Made by a program: the position numbers and the translations under genes
Notes under the pieces: model-generated
Databases searched by the model: none
What the model was told of the DNA's origin: nothing
Seen by the model: only the letters and a program-made list of their open reading frames with translations
In this document: one piece after another, positions 34,253 to 45,500 of the stretch
Numbering within the stretch: position 1 is the stretch's first letter
How the letters are laid out: every line of letters begins with the position of its first letter
Origin: Cereibacter_A sp052244495
GTDB taxonomy: Bacteria > Pseudomonadota > Alphaproteobacteria > Rhodobacterales > Rhodobacteraceae
Reading direction: 5' to 3' (one strand)
Length of the DNA: 64,000 bases
Assembly (NCBI GenBank): GCA_052244495.1
Contig: JBQPXH010000010.1

Positions 34253-36045
34253 AGCACGATCCAGGCGGCACGGCCCTTGGTCTCTTCGGCATTCGTCCCC
34301 CCGGTATTGAGGTTGCGCTCGAGTCGAGGGAAGCTGGAGCCGGCCAGAGTCAGACGCAAGCGGTGGCCGGCCCTGAGCAGATAGGCAATATGGCGCATCT
34401 CCACCGTCACCTCAGCCACCTCGCTTGGCTCCATCGGGCGCGGGCGGTCGTATCCTTTGCGGTAGCGCAGGCGCAGCGCGCCCTCCTGGATCATGCGCGA
34501 GCGGCCCTCGGGGTCCACGTCCGAAAGCCGCACCACGATGTCAGCGTCCGGCGTGTCGGTCGAGACGCGCAGCCGGGCCGAGAGCGGTCCCGCGATCCGC
34601 AGGTCGGCCGTGGCAGGGGCGGAGGTATAGGACAAGACGTCCGGCCGCGCCTCGACCCTGTTCTGGTAGAGCGGCCCCGCGCGTTCCCCGGGATCGCCCG
34701 TGCAGCAGATGGCGCCTCCGACCGAGGGCACCGGATCGTCCGGGTCCGAGACAATGCCGTCAGCGGCCGGGGCAGGCGGCGCCTCTCTGGGGAAGGGCAG
34801 GGCGGCGCCGGCCGGCGGCAGGAGGCGCCCGTCGCCGGCGGCGGTCTGCGCATGGCTTTCAGAGGCGAGGAGCATCTCCTGCGCGACCGCGCCCTCGGGC
34901 GGCCATGTCCCGGCCCCGCGCCAGCGGTCCTCGACCAGCATGTAGTAGAGATAGGGCGGCAGGTCGGGGGCGGGTCCGTCCCTCAGCCGGTGGTCGAGGA
35001 AGGTCACGAAGATCTCGTCGAAGGGCAGGAGCGCCTCTGGCCCCACCGGCAGGTCGCCGACCGCCCCCGCGCCCGCGGCGCCCGAGAAGTTGCAGTGCAG
35101 CCCCGGTGCCACGATCAGGTGCTGGTCGGGCGCCGTCTTCCGCATCGCCTGCGTCAGGGCGAAGCTGCCGCTTATGGAGGGATCGTACCAGGTGTCAACC
35201 ATCAGCCCCGGCGTGGCGAAGCGGTCGGTGTCGTCGATGTAGCCCGCGGCCTTCCAGTAGCCCCTGTCCTCGAAGCGGCGCAGGAAATCCTCCCAGTCGG
35301 TCGGATCGGGCCGCGCCTGCCGCATCATGTCGATCAGCGGCAGGCTGCGCAGCGCGCGGGCATAGTCGACCGGCACCCCCGCCATCCGGTCGGGGATCTT
35401 GCCGCCGGAGGCGACGAACCAGCCGAAGGCCGAGGCGAGGCCCAGGATCCCGCCCTCGAAAGCCCCGAAATAGCTCGCCCGCCCGTCGAGGTCGCCCATC
35501 GCGCCGCCCGCGCCCAAGGGGATCATCGCCCGGTGCGCCGGGTGCCGTTCCGCGGCCAGGAGTACCTGCGTCTCGCCGAGCGCCGAGCAGCCGATCGTGC
35601 CCACGCGTCCGTTCGACCAGTCCTGCGCCACGATCCAGTCGAGCGTCGCCACCGCATCCGCGCGCTCGTGCGGATAGGGGGCGAAGATGCCCTCGGAGGC
35701 GTAGCGCCCGCGCATGTCCTGCGCCACCACCGCATAGCCCCGCGGCCTGAGAAGCCTGACCCAGCGGAGCACCTCGCCATATTGCCGCTTGTCGTAGGGC
35801 AGGCGGATCAGGATGGCCGGAAAGGGTCCCGCACCCTCGGGCAGGTAGATGTCGGTGGCGAGCAGGGTGCCGTCGCCGGCCGGGACGGTGCGGCCTTCGA
35901 CAGATTGCCCGAAGGCCGGCAACCCGTTGCGCCAAGCCCAGAGCCGGGCCTTCTCGAGCAGCCGCTCGCCCCGGCCGGTGGTGAACAGCGCAAGCCCCAG
36001 CCCGAGCGCCAGCAGCAGGAGGGCGGCGAGGCCCAGCCGGATCAT
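34156..36045 (-). CDS. CocE/NonD-family serine hydrolase, membrane-anchored
   Basis: 629 aa. N-terminal hydrophobic anchor or signal (residues 4-20, LGLAALLLLALGLGLAL), then the CocE/X-Pro-dipeptidase alpha/beta fold: LLATDIYLPEG, VVAQDMRGRYASEG, nucleophile motif GCSALG (Ser154), MVDTWYDPSIS (candidate Asp), VAPGLHCN (candidate His) and a C-terminal jelly-roll (LSARLRVSTDTPDADIVVRL). Cleaves esters or amides; substrate unknown. GGGAGG before 36045 fixes the start. Divergent from the PPTase gene with 83 bp between them and next to the NRPS genes, so it could trim or release their product or modify the polysaccharide (inference). Its 3' end overlaps the glycosyltransferase gene. Confidence 0.85.
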   Translation of the reverse strand: MIRLGLAALLLLALGLGLALFTTGRGERLLEKARLWAWRNGLPAFGQSVEGRTVPAGDGTLLATDIYLPEGAGPFPAILIRLPYDKRQYGEVLRWVRLLRPRGYAVVAQDMRGRYASEGIFAPYPHERADAVATLDWIVAQDWSNGRVGTIGCSALGETQVLLAAERHPAHRAMIPLGAGGAMGDLDGRASYFGAFEGGILGLASAFGWFVASGGKIPDRMAGVPVDYARALRSLPLIDMMRQARPDPTDWEDFLRRFEDRGYWKAAGYIDDTDRFATPGLMVDTWYDPSISGSFALTQAMRKTAPDQHLIVAPGLHCNFSGAAGAGAVGDLPVGPEALLPFDEIFVTFLDHRLRDGPAPDLPPYLYYMLVEDRWRGAGTWPPEGAVAQEMLLASESHAQTAAGDGRLLPPAGAALPFPREAPPAPAADGIVSDPDDPVPSVGGAICCTGDPGERAGPLYQNRVEARPDVLSYTSAPATADLRIAGPLSARLRVSTDTPDADIVVRLSDVDPEGRSRMIQEGALRLRYRKGYDRPRPMEPSEVAEVTVEMRHIAYLLRAGHRLRLTLAGSSFPRLERNLNTGGTNAEETKGRAAWIVLHTGKARGRGSGPTSTSDSDGTSALKFFALSD

Positions 36046-36128
36046 CGCCCCGCCTCCCGTCCCGCACGGGCCTTCCGCCCGCAGGAACTGGCTTGCCGTC
36101 CGCGCGCCGGTTGCGGCAGGACGGGCGA

Positions 36129-36776
36129 ATGACCCATCGCATCGACCTCTGGACCTGGGATCTGGACCGGCCGGGCGACGAAGCCCTGCTTTCGCCGGAC
36201 GAACACGCCCGGGCGGCCGCCTTCGCAACCGGGACGCTCCGCGCCCGTTTCATCGCCGGCCGCAGCGGGCTGCGACAGCGGCTTGGCGCGCATCTGGGGC
36301 TCGACCCGGCGCGGATCGCCTTCCGCTACAACCGCTTCGGCCGGCCCGGCCTGCCGGGCGGCCCCTCGTTCAACCTCAGCCATTGCGGCGCGCGCGCGGC
36401 GCTTGTCCTCTGCCCCACGGCCGCGGTGGGCGTGGACATTGAGACGATCCGCCCGATCGAGCGCGCCGTGGCAACCCGCTTCTTCGCCCCCGCCGAACTG
36501 CGGGACCTGGAGGCGCTGTCGGGGGCTGCCTGGGACGAGGCCTTCTTTCGGCTCTGGACCCGCAAGGAGGCGTTCCTGAAGGCTGTGGGCACCGGGCTCG
36601 ACACGCCGCTCGCGAGTTTCGAGGTGACGGCGGACGACAGGCCCCGCCTTCTCCGCGCCGAGGGGCAGCGGGTGCAGGACTGGACGCTGATCCACCTGTC
36701 GCCCGCGCCCGGAACGATGGGCGCCATCGCGGTCGAGGCGCGCGGCGGCGGTGTGGAGCTTCGCCTGCGCGACTGA
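36129..36776 (+). CDS. 4'-phosphopantetheinyl transferase, Sfp type
   Basis: 215 aa. Transfers phosphopantetheine from CoA to the conserved Ser of carrier domains. Sfp-family motifs: SFNLSHCG, VGVDIE (Mg2+-binding acidic residues) and FFRLWTRKEAFLKAVG. The start at 36129 has AGGACGGG before it. Lies convergent to the two NRPS/PKS genes; it is the obvious activator of their four carrier domains. Confidence 0.93.
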   Translation: MTHRIDLWTWDLDRPGDEALLSPDEHARAAAFATGTLRARFIAGRSGLRQRLGAHLGLDPARIAFRYNRFGRPGLPGGPSFNLSHCGARAALVLCPTAAVGVDIETIRPIERAVATRFFAPAELRDLEALSGAAWDEAFFRLWTRKEAFLKAVGTGLDTPLASFEVTADDRPRLLRAEGQRVQDWTLIHLSPAPGTMGAIAVEARGGGVELRLRD

Positions 36777-36782
36777 GCGGAG

Positions 36783-36817
36783 GGATCCTCTGCGTTCGAT
36801 CAAGGCCTCGAGGATCC
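36783..36817. terminator. Possible bidirectional terminator between PPTase and NRPS genes
   Basis: GGATCCTC (36783-36790) pairs with GAGGATCC (36810-36817) around a 19-base loop, straddling the NRPS stop codon just beyond the PPTase stop. The loop is long and no T-run is present, so this is tentative. Confidence 0.25.
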
Positions 36818-39562
36818 TTCGGCCAGGAAGGTCTCGATCTCCTCGGCCAGCCGGTCGGTGCCGATGCGCAAGGCGCCCATGGCGACGACCTCGGGGATGT
36901 GGACGGTCTTCAGCCGGCCCTTCACGACATGTTCCCAGCCGATCGAGGCATCGAAGCCCCGGGCGCGCGGCACGTCGTCGGTCACCACATGCAGCACCGG
37001 CACGTCGATGGGGTCGGGGCGGTAGCGGTCGCGGGCCGCGACGAGGAAGTCAATGAAGCCTTCTTCCTCCGGCTCCAGATCCGTCCGGCGCACCCGGCCG
37101 ATCAGCCGGAGCTTGCGGGCAAGGTGCAGCGCCCCCGAGAGGCGGATGATCCTGTAGCCGCCGAGGAAGGCGTCGGTCGACATCTGCCCCACCCACCAAC
37201 GCCGGATCCGCCGCCTGAGCGTGTGGCGCCGGTCGACCCAGCGCAGCCGCCGGTCGGCCAGCATCCGTTCGACAAAGCCGGGCTCCCACACGTCCTTTAG
37301 CACCACCGCCGCGATGTCGTGGCCCTGCGCCTTCAGCACCCGCGCGGCCTCCAGCGCGACATTGCCGTGGACGCAGATGCCAAAGAGCAGGAACGGACCC
37401 TGGGGCTGGGCCTTGAGGATGATCGATGCATAGTCCGCCGCGATCTCCTCCATGCTGCGCCGGCCGTGCTCCTGTCCGGGCGAGCCGTCGAACAGCCGCA
37501 CGCAGGCCGCCGGCCGGTCGATCGTGAAGCCCGCATGGATCGCCGTCGCCGTCCAGGCGTTGTTGACCGCGATGAGCGGCGTGCCGGCGCCGCCCCGCTG
37601 AAGCGGCAGGATGCGCCAGTCCTCCGCCTCCGCTGCCGTCGCCTTGGCCGTCCGCTCGCGGATCGCGGCGGCCAGGTCGCAGAGCCGCGGGTTGTCGTAG
37701 ATAGCGCCGATGCCGATCTCGGCCCCCAGTTCGTCGCGCACGCGCGTCAGCATCCGCAGCACGAGAAGCGAATGGCCGCCGAGGTGGAAGAAGTTCGACG
37801 TGGGCTCCACGGCGTCGCGGTCGAGGACGTCCTTCCAGATCCGGGTCAGCTGCGCCTCAATGGAGCGGAGCGATGCCGATGCGGAGGGGGCGGCCAGGGC
37901 CGTCGCCGCCGGCTTCTTCGGCACGCGCAGCCGGTCGCGGCGCAGATGGCCTTCCGCGTCGCGGGGCAGGGCGAGAAGCAGGCTCACGCCCCAGGGCACG
38001 TCGGCCGGGTCGAGCCGCGTCGCCAGATGGACCGCCACCTCGGCCGGCAGGTCCTCGAGCGGGCCGGCATGATCTGGCCGCGGCACGATGAAGAGATAGG
38101 TGCCCTCGGGCTCGGCCACCGCCGCGGCATCGGCCACCCCGCCCATGTCGCGGGCGGCGGCTTCCAGCCGCGCGAGGCGCCCCGCCTGGCGGTCGCGCCG
38201 TTCCAGCACCGCGTGGTCGAGCGGCAGGGCCTTCAGCGGCTCGCCCGGATGGTCCAGCGCCTGATCGAAGCCTGCCACCAGAAGGTCGAGCAGCGCCCGC
38301 GCGGTGGCAGGCCGGAAGAGTTCGGTCGCGTATTCCAGCGTCACCCGCCAGCCCGAGGGCCGCCCGGCGATCTGGAAGTTCAGGTCGTAGACCGCGCCCG
38401 GCGTGTGGGACGGCGCCGAGAGCAGTTCGAACCTTCCGTGGCGGCGGTTCTGCATGAAGGTGCGCTGGATGTTGAAGTTGATCGAGACCAGCGGCATGCG
38501 CGAGGGATCGCGCGGCGGGTTCATCATCTCCACGAGCTTGTGGAACGGCATCGACTGATGCGCCAGCGCCTCCTGCACCACGCCCCGCACCCGGCCGAGA
38601 TGATCGGCAAAGGTCGCCTCGGGGTCGGTCGGCAGGCGCAGCACGAGGTTGTTGATAAAGACGCCGATCAGTGGCTCGAGGTCCACTTCGTTGCGGCTGG
38701 CCACTTGGGTGCCGATCAGGATGTCGGTCTGTCCCGTGAAGCGGGCAAGGCAGGCCGAAAGGACCGCCGTGCCATAGGCGAAGACCGAGACCTCGCGCCG
38801 CTTCGCCTCGGCCTCCAGACGCTCGCCGAAGGAGGGCGGCAGCACGATCGAGGTCATGACGGCGGCGGTGCCGCGGCGGCCGGCGCGGGGGAAATCGGCC
38901 TCGATCTCGAAATAGGGCGCATCGGCGAGCTGCGCCTTCCAGTAGGCGCCGTCCTCCTCCAGCACGCCGCAGGCGAGGTATTCCTGCTGCCAGAGCGCGT
39001 AGTCGCCGTATTGCAGCGGCAGGTCGGGCAGGTCGGGCTCGCGTCCCGCCTCGATCGCCTCGGCAATGGTGCCGATCTCGTGGCCCAGCACGCGGATCGA
39101 GAAGCCGTCGAAGCAGACGTGATGCGCCACGATCATCAGCATTGCCCGTTCCGGCGACAGGCGCACCAGCGTCGCCCGCATCAGTCCGGGCTTCGTGAGG
39201 TCGAAGGGCAGCGCGCCGGTCTCCTGCGCGATGGCCTCGATCCGCTCCGAAGGATCCTCGCCCGCCGCGACGCGCAGCTCGACCACGCTCAGGCGGAAGC
39301 GGACCGCGGCCGCCACTTCCTGCATCAGCTGGCCGTCCTCCTCCACCAGCCGCGTGCGCAGGATCTCGTGCCGGTCGACAACGCGCTGGAAGGCGGCCTC
39401 GATGCTCGACGGCTGGACCTGGCCGCGGATCTCCCAGCGCACCGCCACATTCAGCGCCGGGGTGCCGGGCGTCATCTGGTCGAGGAACCAGAAGCGCAGC
39501 TGCGTGGCGGTCGCGGGAAAGCGGGCGACGACCGGATCGGTGAGGGGAAGCGGCAGGTTCAT
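36800..39562 (-). CDS. NRPS module C-(A remnant)-T-TE with atypical thioesterase
   Basis: 920 aa. Condensation domain (~10-450) with catalytic HHVCFDG (147-153). No adenylation core: residues ~455-550 resemble only the C-terminal subdomain of an A domain (ARLEAAARDMGGVADAA through LPRDAEGHLRRDRLRVP), as if the core had been deleted. Carrier domain with FFHLGGHSLL (Ser598). Thioesterase (~650-915): the nucleophile elbow reads FGICVHGN, so Cys730 replaces Ser; Asp757 (VLKDVWEP) is present; the usual VPGDH His position reads IPEVV (around 893), with no His. Starts with a 4-bp overlap (ATGA) after the large synthase, so it is the next step of the same line. With no A domain the carrier must be loaded in trans, or the C domain uses a free acceptor. 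Confidence 0.88.
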   Translation of the reverse strand: MNLPLPLTDPVVARFPATATQLRFWFLDQMTPGTPALNVAVRWEIRGQVQPSSIEAAFQRVVDRHEILRTRLVEEDGQLMQEVAAAVRFRLSVVELRVAAGEDPSERIEAIAQETGALPFDLTKPGLMRATLVRLSPERAMLMIVAHHVCFDGFSIRVLGHEIGTIAEAIEAGREPDLPDLPLQYGDYALWQQEYLACGVLEEDGAYWKAQLADAPYFEIEADFPRAGRRGTAAVMTSIVLPPSFGERLEAEAKRREVSVFAYGTAVLSACLARFTGQTDILIGTQVASRNEVDLEPLIGVFINNLVLRLPTDPEATFADHLGRVRGVVQEALAHQSMPFHKLVEMMNPPRDPSRMPLVSINFNIQRTFMQNRRHGRFELLSAPSHTPGAVYDLNFQIAGRPSGWRVTLEYATELFRPATARALLDLLVAGFDQALDHPGEPLKALPLDHAVLERRDRQAGRLARLEAAARDMGGVADAAAVAEPEGTYLFIVPRPDHAGPLEDLPAEVAVHLATRLDPADVPWGVSLLLALPRDAEGHLRRDRLRVPKKPAATALAAPSASASLRSIEAQLTRIWKDVLDRDAVEPTSNFFHLGGHSLLVLRMLTRVRDELGAEIGIGAIYDNPRLCDLAAAIRERTAKATAAEAEDWRILPLQRGGAGTPLIAVNNAWTATAIHAGFTIDRPAACVRLFDGSPGQEHGRRSMEEIAADYASIILKAQPQGPFLLFGICVHGNVALEAARVLKAQGHDIAAVVLKDVWEPGFVERMLADRRLRWVDRRHTLRRRIRRWWVGQMSTDAFLGGYRIIRLSGALHLARKLRLIGRVRRTDLEPEEEGFIDFLVAARDRYRPDPIDVPVLHVVTDDVPRARGFDASIGWEHVVKGRLKTVHIPEVVAMGALRIGTDRLAEEIETFLAEGSSRP

Positions 39563-42500
39563 GATGCGATGGCTCCTTCGCGCCGCGCGCCGTGGCGGAA
39601 CGAGCGCAGCGAGGGACGGGCGCCCGCGGGCGCGCCGGAGGCCTCGCGGCTCGCGGCGAAGGCGGCGAGGTCGCGGATGGTCGGATGCTGGAGAAGGTCG
39701 CGCGCCTCAAGGTTCAGGCCCGCATCGAGCATCCGGGCGGCGATGCGGAAGACGGTGAGTGAATCCGCCCCGAGCGCATAGAGCGTGTCGGTGGTCGAGA
39801 CCGTCTCCATCCCCAGCACCTCGGCCCAGATCCCGGCGAGGCGTTCCTCCATCGGCGTGGCGGGGCGCGTCATCTCGCGCAGCGGCGTGACGGGCGCCGC
39901 GGCCTCGGGCGCGGGCAGCGCCTTGCGGTCGAGTTTGCCGTTCAGCGTCTGCGGCAGCGCGCTCAGCGTGACCCAGCGCGAGGGCACCATGTAGTTCGGC
40001 AGCACCCGTTCCAGCGCGCCCATCAGCATCTCGGGCGGGGGATCGGCGCCCGCCTCGGGCACGATCCAGGCCACCAGCTGCTTCTCGCCCCGCGGATTGG
40101 CCCTGAGGTCCACCGCCGCCTGGGCCACGCCGCCCACGGCGCGCAGCGCCATCTCGATCTCGCCGAGCTCGATCCGGAAGCCGCGCAGCTTGATCTGGCC
40201 ATCGCCGCGGCCGAGGAGTTCGACCGCGCCATCCGCCAGAAGCCGCGCCCGGTCGCCGGTGCGGTAGAGCCGTTGCGCGGCCCCCCCGAGCGTCAGCTCG
40301 CGGAAGGCGGCCCCGGTCAGGTCCTCGCGGCCGAAATAACCCACGGCGAGGCCCGCGCCGCCGATGTTGAGTTCTCCCGGCACCCCCACCGGCAGCGGCC
40401 GGCCCTCGGGCGAGAGCACATGGAGCGTCGTGTTGGCGATCGGATGGCCGATGGTGATGGCCGCGTCCTCGGGCCGGATGCGGTTCACTGCCGACCAGAT
40501 CGTGGTCTCGGTCGGCCCGTAGAGGTTCCAGAGTTCGGTCCCCTCCGCCATCAGCCGGCGTGCGAGGTCGAGCGGCAGCGGCTCGCCGCCCGCCATGACC
40601 TTCAGCCCCGCGGGGATCTTCAGCCCGGCCTCGAGCAGCATTCCCCAGAGCGTCGGCGTGGCCTGCATCACGGTGATGTCGCCCTGGCCCAGACGCGCGG
40701 CGAGGCGGAAGCCGTCGAGCACGTCTTCGGTCGCGGCCACCACCACCGAGCCGCCCGAAATCAGCGGCAGGAAGAGCTCGAGGATGGCGATGTCGAAGGA
40801 GACGGTCGTGACCGACAGCAGCCGGTCGGCGGCGGTGAAGCCGGGCTCTGCCGCCATCGAGGTGAGGCAGTTCACCACGGCGCGGTGCGGGATCTCGACC
40901 CCCTTCGGCAGGCCGGTCGAGCCCGAGGTGAAGATCACGTAGGCCGGATCCTCGGGGCCGGTGGCGGGCAGGGTCACCGGCTCGGACGCCTCGCCCGCGA
41001 CCGCGACGGCGGTGATCCCCAGGCCCTCGGCATAGGCGGGAAGCGTGGCCTCGGGCAGGATCAGCGCCTGGGCGCGGGCCGCCTCGAGCACATGGCGCAG
41101 CCGGGTCGGCGGATGACGCGGGTCGAGCGGCACGAAGGCATGGCCCGCCTTCATCACGCCCAGAAGCGCCACGGGCAGCTGCTCGGACCGCTCGAGCGCC
41201 ACGGCCACCCGGCCGCGCCCCTCGGGCAGGGCCGCGCGAAGCCGCGCCGCCAGCGCGTCGCTCTGCCGGGCAAGCTCGGCATGGGTGAGGCTGCGGCCCG
41301 CAAACTCGACCGCCGGGGCGTCCGGCCAGCGTGCGGCGGCGGCCGCCACCAGCCCGTGCAGCGTGGGCGCGGCCGGGGGCGCGATGACGGTGGCGGGAAG
41401 GGCCGGCAGCGCGCCGTCCTCAACCAACGACAGGTCGGCCAGCGGACGGTCGGCATCCTCGGCCAGCCCGCGCAGCACGAGGGCGAAATGGCCGATCCAG
41501 CGCCGCACGGTCGCGGCATCGTAGACGTCGGAATTGTAGTCCACGTCCAGCCGCAGCCCCTCGCGGCTCTCGATCATGTTGAAGAAGAGGTCGAAGTTGA
41601 CCGCGGCCTTCGGGTTGGGATGGCTCGAGATCGCGAGGCCCGGGATTGCCAGACCCTCGGCCATCTTCTCGAGGTTGAACTGCACCTCGGTCAGCGGCAG
41701 CCGGTTCAGGCTGCGCTCGATCTTCAGCTCGCGCACCAGCGTGCCATAGGTGAAGTCGGAATGCTCGAGCGAGGCCAGGACCTTGTCGCGCACGCGCTTC
41801 AGGTGATCCGCCGCCGTGGCGCCCTCGACGAAGGGCGCGCGCACCGGCAGAAAGTTCACGCAATGGCCGACGAGGTTCGGATCGGGCAGCAGCGCCTGCC
41901 CCCCGGTCGGCACCGCCAGCACCACGTCCTCGGCACCCGAAAGCCGGCCGAGCGTGATCTGCAGCGCCGCAAAGAGGGTCGAGAACAGCGTGCAGCCCTG
42001 CCTCGCCCCGGCCTTCCGGGCAAGCTTCAGCACCTCGGCGTCGAGCCGCTCAGTTACGGTGCCGCCCCGGAAGCTCTTGATCGCCGGATGCGGCCGGTCG
42101 CCCGGCAGATCGGGCAGGGCAGGCACGGTGGCATATTCGCCGCGCCACCAGGCCTCGTGCGCGGGGTCGTGCGGCCGGCGCGCCAGCGCATGGGCGGCGA
42201 AGGAGGGCGCGGGCGGCAGCGCGGGTGCCCGTCCCTCGACGTGGGCGGTGTAGAGCGCGGCGAGGTCGGTGAAGATCACGTTGTAGGACCAGCCGTCGCA
42301 GACGATGTGATGGGCGGTGGCGACCAGCGTGTGCCGGTCGGGGCCGCGGCGGACCAGCCGGAAGCGGATCGGCGGCCCCGCCACCAGGTCGAGCGGGGTC
42401 TCGGCCTCGGCCTGCAGAATCTCAGCCAGCGCGGCCTCGGGGTCGGGTGCTTCCGACAGGTCGATGAGCGGCAGCTCCACGGGCGCAGGTGCGGCCACGT

Positions 42501-45500
42501 CGAAGCCCTCGCCCGAGCGGGCGAAGACCAGCCGCAGGCTGTCGTGCCGCGCGAGGATGTCGGTCAGGCTCGCCTCGAGGGCCGCCGTGTCGAGCGGGCC
42601 GTCGAAATGCACCGATGCGCCCTCGTTGAAGCTGCAGGAGGCCGCGTCGCCCAGCTGGCTCGTCATCCAGATCTCGCGCTGCACCTCGGTCAGCGGGATG
42701 GCCGTCGTGGGCGGCGCCGCGGCGGCGGGTGCGGCCCGGGGAGCCTCGGCCGCGATTGCCGCGGGCGGCGCCGCCGCCTCGGTCCCGGGGGCGAGGATGC
42801 CGATCGACTGCAACTGGTCCACCGCGCTCTCGAAGGCGCGGGCGATGCGGTCGCAGTCCTCCTCGCCGTGGGATGTCGTCAGGAAGCCGCAGTAGCTGTC
42901 GATGATGTGGATCCCCTCCATCCGCATCAGCGGATAGGCGAGCGAGGCGCGGGCCTCGTGCTGCGACAGGTTCAGGGCGAACCAGCTCGAGAACCCGTGG
43001 ATGAGGTCCGGCAGGCCGCGGGAGGTGAGCGCCCGGTTTAGCCGGGCGGCGAGCGCTGCCGCCCGCTCGGCCGTGGCGGTCCAGAGCTCGTCCCCCTGCG
43101 TCTCGAGATGGTCGAGCACGGCATCGACCGCCGCCACCACCAGCGGATGGCGCACGAAGGTGCCGGCGAAGAAGGTGGGCGGCGTGTCGGGGCGGCTTTC
43201 GTCGCCATAGCCCCAGAGCCCGCCGTCGAGGGCGTTCATGAAGCGGCCCTTGCCCGCGAGGATCCCCACCGGCATGCCGCCGCCCGGCACCTTGCCGTAG
43301 GTCGCCATGTCGGCCTCGATGCCCCAGAGGCCCTGCATCCCGCGCCGATGGGTGCGGAAGCCGGTCACCACCTCGTCCATCACGAGAGCCGAGCCCTGCT
43401 CGGCGGTGATGGCGCGCAGCTCGCGCACGAACTCGACCGGGCGCAGCTCGGGGTGGCGGCTCTGGACGGGCTCGACGATGACGGCGGCGACGTCGCGGCC
43501 GTTGGCGCGCAGCCAGTCGAGGCTCTCCGGCGCGCCGTAGCCCAGCACCACCATGTTGCCGAGGCCCGAGCGCGGGATGCCCGGCGCGATGGGCAGCGCC
43601 ACCGGGTCGCCGCCGCGGCTGCGGCCCTTGACCAGCACCTCGTCGAACTGCCCGTGGTAGTCGTTGCCGAAGACCACGATCCGGTTGCGCCCCGTCACCG
43701 CGCGGGCCAGCCGCATGGCGGCCATCACTGCCTCGGAACCGGTGTTGCAGAAGGTCACCCGCTCATGCCCCACCATGCGGGCGAATTTCGCGGCGACGGG
43801 GCCCGCCAGTTCCGCCTGCGGGCCGATGGGGAAGCCCTTCTCGAGCTGCAGCCGCACGGCGTCCAGCACGAAATCGGGCGAATGGCCGAAGGCGGTCTGG
43901 CCGAAGCCGTTCACGAGGTCGACGAATTCGTTGCCGTCTATGTCCCAGAGCCGCGAACCCTTGGCCCGCTCGGCGACGATCGGGAAGACGAGTTCCTTCC
44001 ATTCCTGCCGGAAGCCCGCGGCGGTGCGCGGATCGGCATGGACGGCGCGATGGGCGGCGGTATGGGCCTTCGAGCCCGCGTGCTTTTCCGAATAGCGCCG
44101 GGCGAGGTCGTCGATGAAGGCCTGCTGGCGGTCGTCGAACCGCCCGCCGGAGAGATCGACGCCGCGGCCGAAGCGGAAGGGGGCAGCCTGCACGGCCGGT
44201 GCCGCCAGCGGGGCCGCGGCGGGGGTGGGAACGGGCGCAGGGGCCTGCACCGCGACGGGCGCGGCAGGGACAAGTGCTGCGGGGGCAAGTGCTGCGGGGG
44301 CCTGCCCGCCCAGGGCGCGCAGCTGCTCGGTGAAGATCGCCTGCATGGTCAGCATCTGCGACTGCAGCACGCCCGCGATCCCCTCGGTCGGCAGGGCCGG
44401 GGCGGCGGTCGGTGCGGGGGGCATTGCCATGGCGGGGGCGGGGGTCTCGCCTCCGGCGGAAGAAGTGCCGGCGACCGCAACCCGGGCAATAGGCGCGGCC
44501 GCCGACGCCACCGGTCCGGGGGAATCCGGCGGCAGGACGGCATCCATGTGCGCGGCGAGCGCCGCCACGGACGGATAATCTGAAAGCAGCTGCCGGAAGG
44601 TCAGCTCGACCCCGTGGTCCCGCGCGAGCCGCTGCGTGACCTGGCCGAGGAAAAGGCTGTCGAAGCCCAGTTCCAGGAAGCTCGTCTCGGCCTGGTCGGG
44701 CCCGAGGTCCTCGCCCGAGAGGTCGGCGAGCAGGGCCAGGAGGTCGGAACTGAGGCGCAGGCTGCGCGAGGGCGTGCTGGTCATCGGAAGGGACTCTCCA
44801 GGGTAGGGGCTCTGCAGGACGGCAGCCGGGGCGGGGGCCGCAGGCAGGTCCGCCGGGACGGGCACGGCCACGGGCGCGGATGCGGCGGCCGCGGCGGGCG
44901 GCGCGTCGATCCAGTGCCGGCGCCGCTCGAACGGATAGGTGGGAAGCGGCAGGCGGCGGGATCCGCGCGGACCGGCCAGCGACCAGTCCACCGGCACGCC
45001 CGCCGCCCAGAGCCCGGCAAGCGCTTCGGTCATGGCGAAACCGTCCGGAACCGGTCTGGTGTGATCCGGCAGCGACTGGAGGATACCGCCATGGCCAAGG
45101 CGCGACAGGCATTGCGCGGCGAAGGTCGAGAGCGTGCTTCCCGCCCCGACCTCGAGCAGCACAGGGGCCTGCCCTTCGGATGCCGCAACCCGGATGGCGG
45201 CATCGAAGTCGACCGTGGCGCGTGCCTGATGGGCCCAGTAGGCCGGGTCGCGCGCCTCCTTCTCCGTCGCCCGGGCCCCGGTGACGCAGGAAATCCACGG
45301 GATCTCTCCCGCCTTCAGGTCGAGGCCGGCGAGTTCCCCGGCCAGCGCCTCGCAGACGGGATCCATCATGGCCGAGTGGAAGGCATGCGAGGTATGAAGC
45401 CGCGAGCAGGCGATGCCCGCCTCGGCGAGCGCCGCCTCCATCGCCTCGATCGCCTCAAAGGATCCGGCCAGCACGTTGAGCTTCGGCGCGTTGCGCGCGG

